Of a stretch of DNA of 46,625 nt, positions 20,565 through 28,404 are shown in pieces (the first letter of the stretch is position 1; each line of letters begins with the position of its first letter). The stretch lies in the NCBI RefSeq assembly GCF_000165125.1, contig NZ_AEIU01000086.1, positions 1 to 46,625 on the forward strand. Reading direction: 5' to 3'. The notes under the pieces were generated by a model. That model was not told the origin of the DNA. It saw only the letters and a program-made list of their open reading frames with translations, and did not search any database. The position numbers and the translations under genes were made by a program. Source of the DNA: Vibrio caribbeanicus ATCC BAA-2122. GTDB lineage: Bacteria > Pseudomonadota > Gammaproteobacteria > Enterobacterales > Vibrionaceae.

Positions 20565-21216
20565 ATATTGTTTCCCCTAGTGTAATTTGAAGATCGATCC
20601 ATTGTTCAAGTTCAGTTAACAGAAATTCATTGATGAAAGGCATTAGGGGAAACTTATCTTCTCGCACCACAGCGCCTAGTTGATTGATAGCCAGAGACAA
20701 ATTACCTTGTTGTAGTGTGGCCTTTATTGTCTGTAAATCAGCCCACAAAGTGTCGGTAAGAGCATCGGATGCTTGTGAATCAATGATTGCAGTGTGAATG
20801 TCTAACATATAACTCTCGTGTAAAGGGGACAGTCGAGTTGCGAATAATTGATCGGTTGTACTGGATAGCGTACCCGTGTTCACCTCTGACTGCTGGTGCT
20901 GGGCAATTTGGGCGTAGAGCGTTAGGTCTCCGAGTATATGGTGGAGCTCATTGGCGTTTTCGGCTTTGTTAGCCAACTGAAGAATTTTTTCAACCGCATT
21001 TTTTATTGCACTTTGTGGTGTTGGGCCGGGAATGGCGAGAATACCATCGAAAATATCAGCCATAACTGGGGAAAAAAAACGTAAGTGTTGAGCTGAGTAA
21101 ACACTTGGATAGGGTATGGTGTAGTTAACATCTTTGATAAACGCGGCGGTAATTGTTTGTTCGAAGATAGGTTGAATAAGCTCTTTAAAAATTGAGTTTT
21201 GAGTAACATTGCTCAA
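20554..21216 (-). CDS. Unrecognised helical protein between toxin-like genes
   Basis: I do not recognise this 220-residue protein. It is predicted mostly alpha-helical (AIKNAVEKILQLANKAENAN, LLTELEQWIDLQI) with no signal peptide, membrane segment or cysteine pattern. Two TTG codons could start it. The one at 21216 is preferred because TGGAGGA lies just upstream, though the spacing is short; 21243 has no ribosome site. It starts 39 bp after the stop of the upstream translocation-like gene (12 bp if 21243 is used). Its end overlaps the metallopeptidase start by 11 bp, so the three genes are almost certainly co-translated. A cytosolic helical protein here could be a chaperone, an immunity factor or a structural partner. 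No homology supports any of these. Confidence 0.7.
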   Translation of the reverse strand: MSNVTQNSIFKELIQPIFEQTITAAFIKDVNYTIPYPSVYSAQHLRFFSPVMADIFDGILAIPGPTPQSAIKNAVEKILQLANKAENANELHHILGDLTLYAQIAQHQQSEVNTGTLSSTTDQLFATRLSPLHESYMLDIHTAIIDSQASDALTDTLWADLQTIKATLQQGNLSLAINQLGAVVREDKFPLMPFINEFLLTELEQWIDLQITLGETIYAS

Positions 21217-21255
21217 TGCTCCTCCATGTGGCCTTTGAGTCAAAATATATTCATA

Positions 21256-22854
21256 TCAGCGACTTATTTGATACCAGTTTTTTTGCTGCTCTGGGTCACT
21301 GCTATCTAATCCTTTTGATTCTAGGTACTGACTATATTGTGTTTGGAAAGGTGGCACGTTAACTCTGGTTAACAGGTCGAGCAGTGATTGGTAAACTTTG
21401 TTCGCTTTTTGGCCTGAAACATAGGTATTTGCTAACACCGTGAGTTGTTTTTTTAGCTGCCCCGGTTGCCAGCCTTCTTTGACTCTGGCGGCGACGTAGG
21501 GTCCAATGTCAATCTGGGATTTAAAATGAATCAGTTCGGCAAGTTCGGAATCTTTGGAAATATGGTAGGTATCGTAGAGGGCGCCACTATCTTTACAGGC
21601 ATCGATAGAGTCTTGGATCCCACCAGGATAAACGGCAGGGACTCCCCAACATGTGCGTGCAGGCCTTACCTGAAAGGTTGCTGTTTTCAACTGCTCTTCG
21701 GACAGATAATCAAGGTTCCAATTCGCTTTTGCGTACTCTCTTAAGCCACTTTTACGCGCCTGAAATAGTAAAGAACCTCGATTTATAGCACTACTGTTGT
21801 GTAAGTTACGAACATAATGCTCTGCTCTTGCAATGACGTCATTGATCATGTTGATACGATGCTGCTCAAGTCGAAATAGGGCAATTTTTACTAGGTTATG
21901 TTTTGCTTTAAATATTTTGACGCTCAATTGGTGATTGACAGGGTCGCCCAGATTTTCCACCAGATGATCAATTCGAGTAGGTCCTAATTCTTTGACGCAA
22001 GTCATTAAGCTATCGGATGCCGTCTGAGAGTCATGACAAAGAGGCTGATGAAGACTAGCATCGATTGAGATATGACCTACTGTTTTGAACAGTTCGAGAT
22101 CCATTCTTGCCATTTTTTTAGCAAGTTGTCGATCGTAAGCCGCAGCAACACGCCTAAACTCAGTATCTGCCACAAGGAGAAGTTGATCGATATACATGGA
22201 TGTAATGAGATCTAAGTACTTGTCGTATTTTTTAATTAAGAAAATGGCATCTTCTTTTTTATGATGCAGCCGAACGAACTCCTGACTAAAGTTTGAGAAA
22301 GCATAATGCTCTTGCTGTTCAAACTCCGCGATTTTTTGCTTGGCGGCAAAATACTTTATATCACTTGAAATGGCGTTTAGCTCGTCCCCTACTAATGGCA
22401 AGATAGAGAAAACAGAGGCGGCTTTGTCGAGGTTGGTTGCTGATTCACTATTAAAAGTGCTGAGCATATTCTCTGTCCAGAGGCCGACTGCAACAGCATC
22501 TCCAACTGGACCAAGAACTTCGAGTGTTGATGATGCTGCGCTGCTCAACTTATTGAATAATGCGCTTCCACTGGCTGAACTTTCTATATTGGATGGGACA
22601 TTATGTAAAATTTGTTCTGTTGCGGGCCAAGCGGACTTGAAACTGGCGCTATGGTTGGAGTGTTCTAATTCCCCAAGAATCGAGCCAAATTGCGGCTCAT
22701 GGTAAATTTGATTGTCTAAGAGGGAGAGGTTTCTTTTGGTGTTGATGGTATTTGCGGTTTGAGTATCTTGGAAGTTGTCGACGAGACAGAGAGCGGAAGA
22801 TAGTGGGCTGATTAATAGGGTAAGCAGGCCAAGCTTAAATTTATAGTGATTCAT
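21256..22854 (-). CDS. Secreted protein with diphtheria-toxin-like translocation segment
   Basis: The 532-residue protein has a signal peptide (about 1-22, FKLGLLTLLISPLSSA). Residues 111-165 are notable: LEVLGPVGDAVAVGLWTENM, then NSESATNLDKAASVFSILP and LVGDELNAISSDI. This strongly resembles, from memory, the diphtheria toxin T-domain passage DSETADNLEKTTAALSILP. Related passages occur in other large translocating toxins such as Mcf types. Before it lie Ala/Ser-rich helices; after it comes a long helical region (about 170-385). The C-terminal part has several cysteines (RTCWGVP, DACKDSG) suitable for disulfides. No catalytic motif is evident, which suits a delivery or pore-forming subunit. 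It is the first gene of a unit with the unknown helical protein and the M91 metallopeptidase. No clear ribosome site precedes the ATG. Confidence 0.65.
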   Translation of the reverse strand: MNHYKFKLGLLTLLISPLSSALCLVDNFQDTQTANTINTKRNLSLLDNQIYHEPQFGSILGELEHSNHSASFKSAWPATEQILHNVPSNIESSASGSALFNKLSSAASSTLEVLGPVGDAVAVGLWTENMLSTFNSESATNLDKAASVFSILPLVGDELNAISSDIKYFAAKQKIAEFEQQEHYAFSNFSQEFVRLHHKKEDAIFLIKKYDKYLDLITSMYIDQLLLVADTEFRRVAAAYDRQLAKKMARMDLELFKTVGHISIDASLHQPLCHDSQTASDSLMTCVKELGPTRIDHLVENLGDPVNHQLSVKIFKAKHNLVKIALFRLEQHRINMINDVIARAEHYVRNLHNSSAINRGSLLFQARKSGLREYAKANWNLDYLSEEQLKTATFQVRPARTCWGVPAVYPGGIQDSIDACKDSGALYDTYHISKDSELAELIHFKSQIDIGPYVAARVKEGWQPGQLKKQLTVLANTYVSGQKANKVYQSLLDLLTRVNVPPFQTQYSQYLESKGLDSSDPEQQKNWYQISR

Positions 22855-23038
22855 AGAGGTGTTTGTATATCCATAGTTTTTCCTTAACCGGATTGGTCTT
22901 GAGGTTATTAAGGTGGCGAGACTACAGACTCAAATTAAAAACTTCAAATAAAAGAATGAGTTATGATAAAAGAAGATAATTTAATTACATCTATGAAAAT
23001 TCATAGACGGAAATAGATTTTTTTAACAGATTAATAGA
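22855..23038 (-). promoter_or_regulatory. Presumed promoter region of the toxin-like operon
   Basis: This AT-rich gap upstream of the translocation-like gene holds no other feature I can see. Together with the following repeat it forms a 423-bp gene-free stretch. Confidence 0.4.
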
Positions 23039-23243
23039 TATACCCAAATTACCTCAAAATGTAGTACTAAGAGTGATGCCACAGTGTTGAGTTCAAGGAA
23101 AATAACTCAACGTAATCGTCAGCTCTTACCAAGTTGTTTGACAATGAAATTGGCGTTGTGGCACGCCCCAAAAGGGCGAGTTGTACTGCCTGTCAAGCAA
23201 GACATTCTCGCTGAACCTAGCCTCTTGAGGTTACTTGGGTATA
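23039..23243. repeat. ERIC-like palindromic intergenic repeat, copy 2 (205 bp)
   Basis: The ends are imperfect inverted repeats: TATACCCAAATTACCTCAAA on the left and TTGAGGTTACTTGGGTATA on the right. It aligns along its full length with copy 1 at 6118-6383 in the same orientation, sharing blocks such as GAGTTCAAGGAAAATAAC. It lacks the 61-bp extra hairpin segment found there. It sits between the kinase gene and the toxin-like operon, both leftward, and may affect the transcript as a large hairpin. Confidence 0.75.
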
Positions 23244-23277
23244 TAACAGCCTGAGGTATTTGCACTTTTCTAGTGAT

Positions 23278-24723
23278 TTAGGGGATATTATTTTCTTTAA
23301 GAGGTAGTGTGATATTGAAAGCGATACCAGGGTTTTGCGAAGTTACTTCGATCCTCCCGTTATGTAAGGCAATAACACGCTCACAGATAGCCATGCCAAG
23401 ACCTGTTCCTTGAGATTGGTTGGTCGAGGTCTTTACTCGAAAAAATCGCTCAAAGATACGATCAACATCAGCTTGGCTCATACCGAGTCCATTATCTTCG
23501 ATAATGATACAAACATTGTGCTCAATTTGATGTACTGAAGCAGCAATGTGTGTGCCTTTGCCTGAGTAGCGAATGGCATTGTCAATGAGATTACGGAAAA
23601 GACAGCTGAGTAGTACTTCGTTTCCCTGCAGGAATAAAGAATCGACGTCGATTTTCAATTCAATATTTTGATTTTGCTTGAGTGCAAGAGGGACGATATC
23701 TGCAATCACATTTCTAATCGTGTCAACCACATCAACATGTTCATCGAGTGCAATTGTATGGCCGCTTTCAATTTTTGCTAGCGTAAGAAGCTGCTCTATC
23801 GTGCGCTCCGAACGGGTGATACTTTTCTCGATACACGATAAGTCAGCATTTTTTTGTTCTATGGTTATGGCATTTAATGCATTTTGAACATTAAGTTTAA
23901 TCACGGTTAGGGGGGTGCGTAGTTCATGTGCTGCGTCTTGATGAAAACGTTTCTCTCGCTGCCATGCGCTAGAAAGTTGACTAAATAGGTAATTGAGTCT
24001 ATTCACAAGGCTATGAATTTCCTCTGGAATATCCGGAATATCTAAAGGTGATAAATTATCGACACAACGAGTTGAAAGCTCCCGCTCAAGGCGGTTAATT
24101 GGCGTGAATAGGTGATAAGTGAACAGGACCAATAAAAAGCACAAAATAGGCGTTGTTATCAAAAGCGGAAGAATAGCAGGTATAGCAATCTCATTCTCGA
24201 CCTCACTCCTGACTTTCTTGTCTTCCCCTAACCACAGCCAAAGGTCAGACTTTCCATTTGGTTGGGCGAGAAACATGGTAATGCCTCGCCACCAATTGTC
24301 GTGTCTATTGTCTTGGATGTCATTTAACCCTGGCTCTTTCATTATGCTCATGTCTAGAGGGGGGGAGTTTGGGGATTTAGCAATGATTTTCCCATCATTA
24401 TCAAATAACAAATAAGCGAAGTTATCCTCGAGTAATCGACTTTTAGACCAATTCTCAAGTTCTTTCTGAGTTGAGGTCCTGCTGTTTAAATTACTGACCA
24501 AGGATTGTGGGTCGGAGTCTTTGTCTGCGCCGATAACAGAAGGATCAGTAAAAAGTAGTACTTTAAAGAAGCTCTCACTGAGATCTTCTAGACGTGCATC
24601 ATCAATATCATTGACTGCTTGACGGGTATCGAAATATACCCAAGTCGTTGAAGCAGTAATAACTGCCAGGCAGAGCAGGACACTAGCCAGTGCAACCCGT
24701 TGTTTTACTGAAATAAGTTTCAT
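23278..24723 (-). CDS. Sensor histidine kinase (QseC-like)
   Basis: This is a 481-residue inner-membrane kinase. The first membrane segment is at about residues 10-30 and the periplasmic sensor at about 31-180. The second membrane segment is at about 181-204, followed by a HAMP-like linker. The phosphoacceptor H266 lies in DAAHELRTPLTVIK. The ATP-binding domain shows the N box LIDNAIRYSG, the G1 box IIIEDNGLGM, the F box RIFERFFRV and the G2 box GTGLGMAI. The layout matches OmpR-type partner kinases such as QseC. The ATG at 24723 follows the regulator's TAA by one base, so the two are translationally coupled. The signal is unknown. Its position beside the biosynthetic cluster suggests a possible role in controlling that cluster, but its own targets cannot be read here. 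Confidence 0.92.
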   Translation of the reverse strand: MKLISVKQRVALASVLLCLAVITASTTWVYFDTRQAVNDIDDARLEDLSESFFKVLLFTDPSVIGADKDSDPQSLVSNLNSRTSTQKELENWSKSRLLEDNFAYLLFDNDGKIIAKSPNSPPLDMSIMKEPGLNDIQDNRHDNWWRGITMFLAQPNGKSDLWLWLGEDKKVRSEVENEIAIPAILPLLITTPILCFLLVLFTYHLFTPINRLERELSTRCVDNLSPLDIPDIPEEIHSLVNRLNYLFSQLSSAWQREKRFHQDAAHELRTPLTVIKLNVQNALNAITIEQKNADLSCIEKSITRSERTIEQLLTLAKIESGHTIALDEHVDVVDTIRNVIADIVPLALKQNQNIELKIDVDSLFLQGNEVLLSCLFRNLIDNAIRYSGKGTHIAASVHQIEHNVCIIIEDNGLGMSQADVDRIFERFFRVKTSTNQSQGTGLGMAICERVIALHNGRIEVTSQNPGIAFNITLPLKENNIP

Positions 24724-24724
24724 T

Positions 24725-25381
24725 TTAGTGCTGGATAATGTATCCGACTCCTCGAATATTCTCAATGGTACCTTTAGGCATTTTCTTTCTTAGGTTGTGA
24801 ATATGAACCTCAATCGAATTTAACCCTGCACTCTCATCCCATCCATGCATATTTTGTAGGATTTGCGTTTTACTTAAGACTCGGCCGGCATTTGTTATTA
24901 GGTACTGAAGAATTTTAAATTCGTTGGGGGTGAGATTTATCTCTTCTTCTGCAATCGACACCTTGTGGGAATGAATTGACATCGAGACATCCCTTACGGT
25001 AATGATATCATCAGCAGAGCCTGCTGAGCGGCGAATGAGTGCTCCCATCCTTGCGAGGAGTTCTTCTAGTTGGAATGGCTTAACTAAATAATCATCCGCA
25101 CCGTGATTGAGGCCATAAACGCGGTCATTCAGCTCATCTCTCGCACTGAGAATGAGAACGGGGGTTTTGTCACCTCGATCTCTCATCTTTTTGAGCACTT
25201 GAAGCCCACTGATCCCTGGTAAAGAAATATCGAGAATGACCAGTGGGAAAGAATCAGTTTGTAAAGCATGCAAGGCACTTTCACCTGTGGTTACCCAGTC
25301 AGCTGTATAATGGTGCCTAGCTAAAGAGGCTGTCATTGTTTCACCCAGCATAGTATCGTCTTCAACTAATAGTACTCGCAT
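24725..25381 (-). CDS. OmpR-family response regulator (QseB-like)
   Basis: The 218-residue regulator has a receiver domain (about 1-115) with acidic residues in VEDD and phosphoacceptor D51 in LVILDISLPG. The conserved threonine/serine is in LILSARD and the lysine in DDYLVKPFQ. A winged-helix DNA-binding domain (about 125-218) shows LTPNEFKILQYLITNAGRVL and SIEVHIHNLRKKM. The start at 25381 (MRVLLVEDD) follows the family norm. An ATG nine bases upstream is also possible, and neither has a strong ribosome site. It forms an operon with the kinase and acts as the DNA-binding output. The 255-bp gap upstream probably holds its promoter. Confidence 0.92.
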   Translation of the reverse strand: MRVLLVEDDTMLGETMTASLARHHYTADWVTTGESALHALQTDSFPLVILDISLPGISGLQVLKKMRDRGDKTPVLILSARDELNDRVYGLNHGADDYLVKPFQLEELLARMGALIRRSAGSADDIITVRDVSMSIHSHKVSIAEEEINLTPNEFKILQYLITNAGRVLSKTQILQNMHGWDESAGLNSIEVHIHNLRKKMPKGTIENIRGVGYIIQH

Positions 25382-25625
25382 ATCATTCATCCCATGTTGG
25401 TTGTGATCGAACGCTATTTCTCTCTGATAGTAACAATTAACCACGTAAATAATTTCAAAATAATCGAGTTCTGGCGTCGATTGGTCGTACCAATTTATAA
25501 CAAGGCTTAATTTTACAAATTTGTTAATTAAATCAATGATTATATTAAACTTATATGATTTATGATGTATAGAGCTTTTGTGGTTTTTTTGTTTGCAATC
25601 TTGGTAGGTTCACACCGCATTGAAA

Positions 25626-25642
25626 AGGGGAATTTCACCCCT
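25626..25642 (-). terminator. Candidate terminator at end of biosynthetic operon
   Basis: Read on the minus strand, AGGGG and CCCCT flank TGAAATT and are followed by TTTTC. The stem is GC-rich but only five pairs, and it overlaps the stop codon of the EmrA-like gene. It is modest evidence that the long operon ends here. Confidence 0.45.
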
Positions 25643-26645
25643 ATTCTCTGGTATCCACAGTGACGACAGCGGATAGGCCATTGTCGATATTTACCGGTTC
25701 AGTAAACGTTATCTTAACTGGTACTCTTTGCACCACTTTAGTAAAGTTACCAGTTGCGTTCTCTGGTGGAAGTAAAGCAAACGTTGCCCCTGTTGCAGGT
25801 GACATACTGTCAATTTTCGCTTTAAATACTTTATTGGGATAGGCATCAATTTTGACTTCTACTGCTTGCCCTTTGTGCATACGAGCTTTTTGTGTTTCTT
25901 TGAAGTTAGCCCGAATCCAAGGGGGATTGTTGGAGACTATGCTTACGATGGCCTGTCCCGGCTGAACCATCATCCCTGTTTGCATACTTCGATTGGTGAC
26001 TGTGCCATCAATGGGGGCGATGATCTGGGTGTAACTCAGCTCCAGTTGTATTTGTGATAGGTTTGCTTTTGCTTGCTTAAGCATCGCTTCTGCCTGCTTA
26101 ATTTGGCTATCGAGAACAGAGAGCTTGTCTTGTTGTGTTTTGAGGCTTGCTTTTGCTTCAACGTACTGTGCTTCATCTACTTTATAGGCCGCGGCACTGT
26201 TATCTCTATCTCCTTTGGAAACATAATTCTGCTTCTCTAACGCCTGAAATCGGTGATATTGGCTCAGAGAATAATCATACTGGGCTTTTGCTGAGCTAAC
26301 TTTACTTGTGTATTCTTGGATAGTACTTTGCTGCATTTTATAAGCGGCATTTGCGTTCGACTCCTCTGCTTGATTTTGAGCCAATGTTGCTTCAGCGAGC
26401 TTTTCTTTGATCAGCAACTCTCGATCATCAAGTACTGCCAGCACGTCTCCCTTTTTAACCTTTTGGTTATCGCGCACATTGACTTTAATCACTTCAGCAT
26501 TTATGCGAGAGCTGACACTGGTGATATCGGTTTGAACATAAGCATTATCCGTTGATTGAAAGAAGCGCCCATAATAATGCCAATAGGCGCCTCCCAGTAT
26601 CGCGACGATGAGGCATGGAATTAATATCTTTATTATTTTCTTCAT
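25641..26645 (-). CDS. HlyD/EmrA-type membrane fusion protein
   Basis: The 334-residue periplasmic adaptor is anchored by one N-terminal membrane segment (IIKILIPCLIVAILGGAYW). The family motif STDNAYVQTDITSVSSRI follows, then a biotinyl/lipoyl-like half and a long coiled-coil hairpin (about 80-190, rich in A, Q, E and K). A second lipoyl half, IIAPIDGTVTNRSMQTG, precedes a beta-barrel. Such adaptors link an inner-membrane exporter to an outer-membrane channel (TolC). The likely partner is the EmrB-like MFS protein at 28401-29987, two genes upstream in the same operon. The ATG at 26645 has GGTGG at good spacing, so a TTG at 26660 is not needed. No outer-membrane channel gene lies in this window. 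Confidence 0.92.
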   Translation of the reverse strand: MKKIIKILIPCLIVAILGGAYWHYYGRFFQSTDNAYVQTDITSVSSRINAEVIKVNVRDNQKVKKGDVLAVLDDRELLIKEKLAEATLAQNQAEESNANAAYKMQQSTIQEYTSKVSSAKAQYDYSLSQYHRFQALEKQNYVSKGDRDNSAAAYKVDEAQYVEAKASLKTQQDKLSVLDSQIKQAEAMLKQAKANLSQIQLELSYTQIIAPIDGTVTNRSMQTGMMVQPGQAIVSIVSNNPPWIRANFKETQKARMHKGQAVEVKIDAYPNKVFKAKIDSMSPATGATFALLPPENATGNFTKVVQRVPVKITFTEPVNIDNGLSAVVTVDTRE

Positions 26646-26729
26646 AGTGACACCACCCAATTAAAAATTTTTGTGTTACTCGGGTTTGTTAACCTTTCGT
26701 CTCGAACTTAATGCAACTGTAAACGATAA

Positions 26730-27746
26730 TTAGACTCTAACCAGTTGTTTACCAATGTGTTTACTTTCAAGTAGGTCAATGAAGGCTTGAGGCGCTTGCT
26801 CTAAACCTTGGGTAATTGTTTCACGATAGTGGAGTTGGCCTGATTCTACGGCCTTTATTAGCCACTCAATCGAGTCGATGTATTCGTTGAACCATTCTGT
26901 GACCAAGAAAAACCGACTTTCAGGTGCATTGGGTAAGGACGAGTAGAATTGGCTCAGTGTGTTACCATCGACATCTTGTCCTTCGTCATATAATGCGGCA
27001 CTGCCACAAATAGGGACTCGTGCACCTTGGTTTAAGTAACGAGCAACAATGGCGGAAACTCGCCCGCCCACATTTTCGAAATAGACATCAACACCATCTG
27101 GACACTCTTGAGCGAGTGCTTTAGCAAGACCTTTACAGTTATAATTGAGGCAAGAGTCAAAGCCCAGCGTTTCAACTGCGTAGCGACATTTTTCTTCGGT
27201 TCCAGCGATACCGATAACTTTACAGCCTGCAATTTTTCCCAGTTGGCCAGCGACTGAGCCAACGGCACCCGTTGCCGCTGAGACCACCATAGTTTCGCCT
27301 GGCTTGGGTTTGGCAATTTTATTTATCCCGAAATAGGCGGCTCGTCCCGGGGTTCCAGCAACACCAAGAAACACGCTTTCGGGAAGCGTGGTATCAGGGA
27401 GCACATAAACCATAAAATCATGTTCATTGAGAACACAATACTTTTGCCAACCAGTAAACGCGAAGACAAGCTGACCTACTTGATATTTCGGGCTCTTACT
27501 TTGTATGACTCTGCCTACCGTTTCTCCCTGAATTAAGTGTTCAAGCTTTATTGGCTCAACGTAAGTGATATTTGGGTTGAGCCTAGGACGAGTGTAAGGG
27601 TCGATAGATAGCCAGATATTTTCCACTAAAAATTCCCCAGGCTTTAATGAAGCTACAGGTTGGTTTACGAGTCGAAAATCTTCAACACATGCCTTTCCTT
27701 GTGGGTGCCGATTGAGAACGATAGATGAGTTATTTATGGATTTCAT
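26730..27746 (-). CDS. NADPH-dependent alkenal/enone reductase of the CurA/LTB4DH group
   Basis: The 338-residue zinc-free MDR-family oxidoreductase shows the subfamily signature ENIWLSIDPYTRPRL near the N terminus. The Rossmann motif SAATGAVGSVAGQLGKIAGC is followed by VDVYFENVGG and the typical C-terminal HIGKQLVRV. Characterised relatives use NADPH to reduce the carbon-carbon double bond of alpha,beta-unsaturated carbonyl compounds. The start at 27746 has GAGG seven bases upstream. It lies inside the biosynthetic operon between export genes, 40 bp from its upstream neighbour. It may act as a trans-acting enoyl reductase on the polyketide-extended unit, or protect the producer by saturating a reactive enone. 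Both are inferences. Confidence 0.88.
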   Translation of the reverse strand: MKSINNSSIVLNRHPQGKACVEDFRLVNQPVASLKPGEFLVENIWLSIDPYTRPRLNPNITYVEPIKLEHLIQGETVGRVIQSKSPKYQVGQLVFAFTGWQKYCVLNEHDFMVYVLPDTTLPESVFLGVAGTPGRAAYFGINKIAKPKPGETMVVSAATGAVGSVAGQLGKIAGCKVIGIAGTEEKCRYAVETLGFDSCLNYNCKGLAKALAQECPDGVDVYFENVGGRVSAIVARYLNQGARVPICGSAALYDEGQDVDGNTLSQFYSSLPNAPESRFFLVTEWFNEYIDSIEWLIKAVESGQLHYRETITQGLEQAPQAFIDLLESKHIGKQLVRV

Positions 27747-27786
27747 AGCAGACCTCAATATTGATAATGATTGGAGAGTTTAGGGT

Positions 27787-28404
27787 TTAAGCTTGCCGTT
27801 TAGCTGACCACCTAAAGCGTGGCCAATAGATACTAAATGCAATCATGACAAGAGTGAGTGGCCAGGCACCGAGAAAGACGTAGCCATTGATATTCGCTGG
27901 TGATGCCTCACTCAAGTGGATTAATAGCAGTGCTTTTAAGGCATAGGTGATAATCCAAACTAGAGAAATTTCTTGCCACACTGCACGATAGGTGGAGGTT
28001 CCATATACCGAAAGCTCAGTTAAACGTGGCATCGCATTTTCAGCTTGAGTACGAATAACAGGACGCCCCAGTAATGAGTAAATACCAAAAACAATGATGA
28101 CAGAGAGAGAGCCCCCTATGGAGAGTAAGACCCCCTCTTGCTCAATACCAAACAGATGATAACCTCGTAGATAGAGGTAATGGATGCTCCCTGAAACCAG
28201 TATTAAGGCGATGATGGCAAGAGAACCCGTTTTTTTGCAGATCAGCTCAAGTCCTGCTGAGTAGCATGCAGTGATAATAAGTGCAGCACCTGCCCCCAAC
28301 CACCAAAATGCCAGGTTGTACAAAATGAGCGGGACTATGATAGTCAATCTGGCTTGCCTAGAGAGAAGGTAGGTCCATATATTAAACGGCTTTTCTTTAC
28401 TCAT
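27787..28404 (-). CDS. Integral membrane protein, VC0807-like
   Basis: The 205-residue protein has about six hydrophobic segments (LTIIVPLILYNLAFWWLGAG, ALIITACYSAGLEL, LAIIALILVSGSI, VLLSIGGSLSVIIVFGIYSL, VWIITYALKALLLIHL and a final WPLTLVMIAFSIYWP). The tail is short and basic. It resembles small Vibrio membrane proteins of the VC0807 kind, but no function is established to my knowledge. Its ATG overlaps the MFS stop codon (ATGA), so it is co-translated with the exporter. A role in export, immunity or membrane anchoring of the pathway is possible. Confidence 0.7.
   Translation of the reverse strand: MSKEKPFNIWTYLLSRQARLTIIVPLILYNLAFWWLGAGAALIITACYSAGLELICKKTGSLAIIALILVSGSIHYLYLRGYHLFGIEQEGVLLSIGGSLSVIIVFGIYSLLGRPVIRTQAENAMPRLTELSVYGTSTYRAVWQEISLVWIITYALKALLLIHLSEASPANINGYVFLGAWPLTLVMIAFSIYWPRFRWSAKRQA

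Noticed and set aside
21256-22854. Lipoprotein signal at C23 of the translocation-like protein
   Set aside because: The residues before the cysteine (S-A-L) do not fit the lipobox, so an ordinary Sec signal peptide is more likely.
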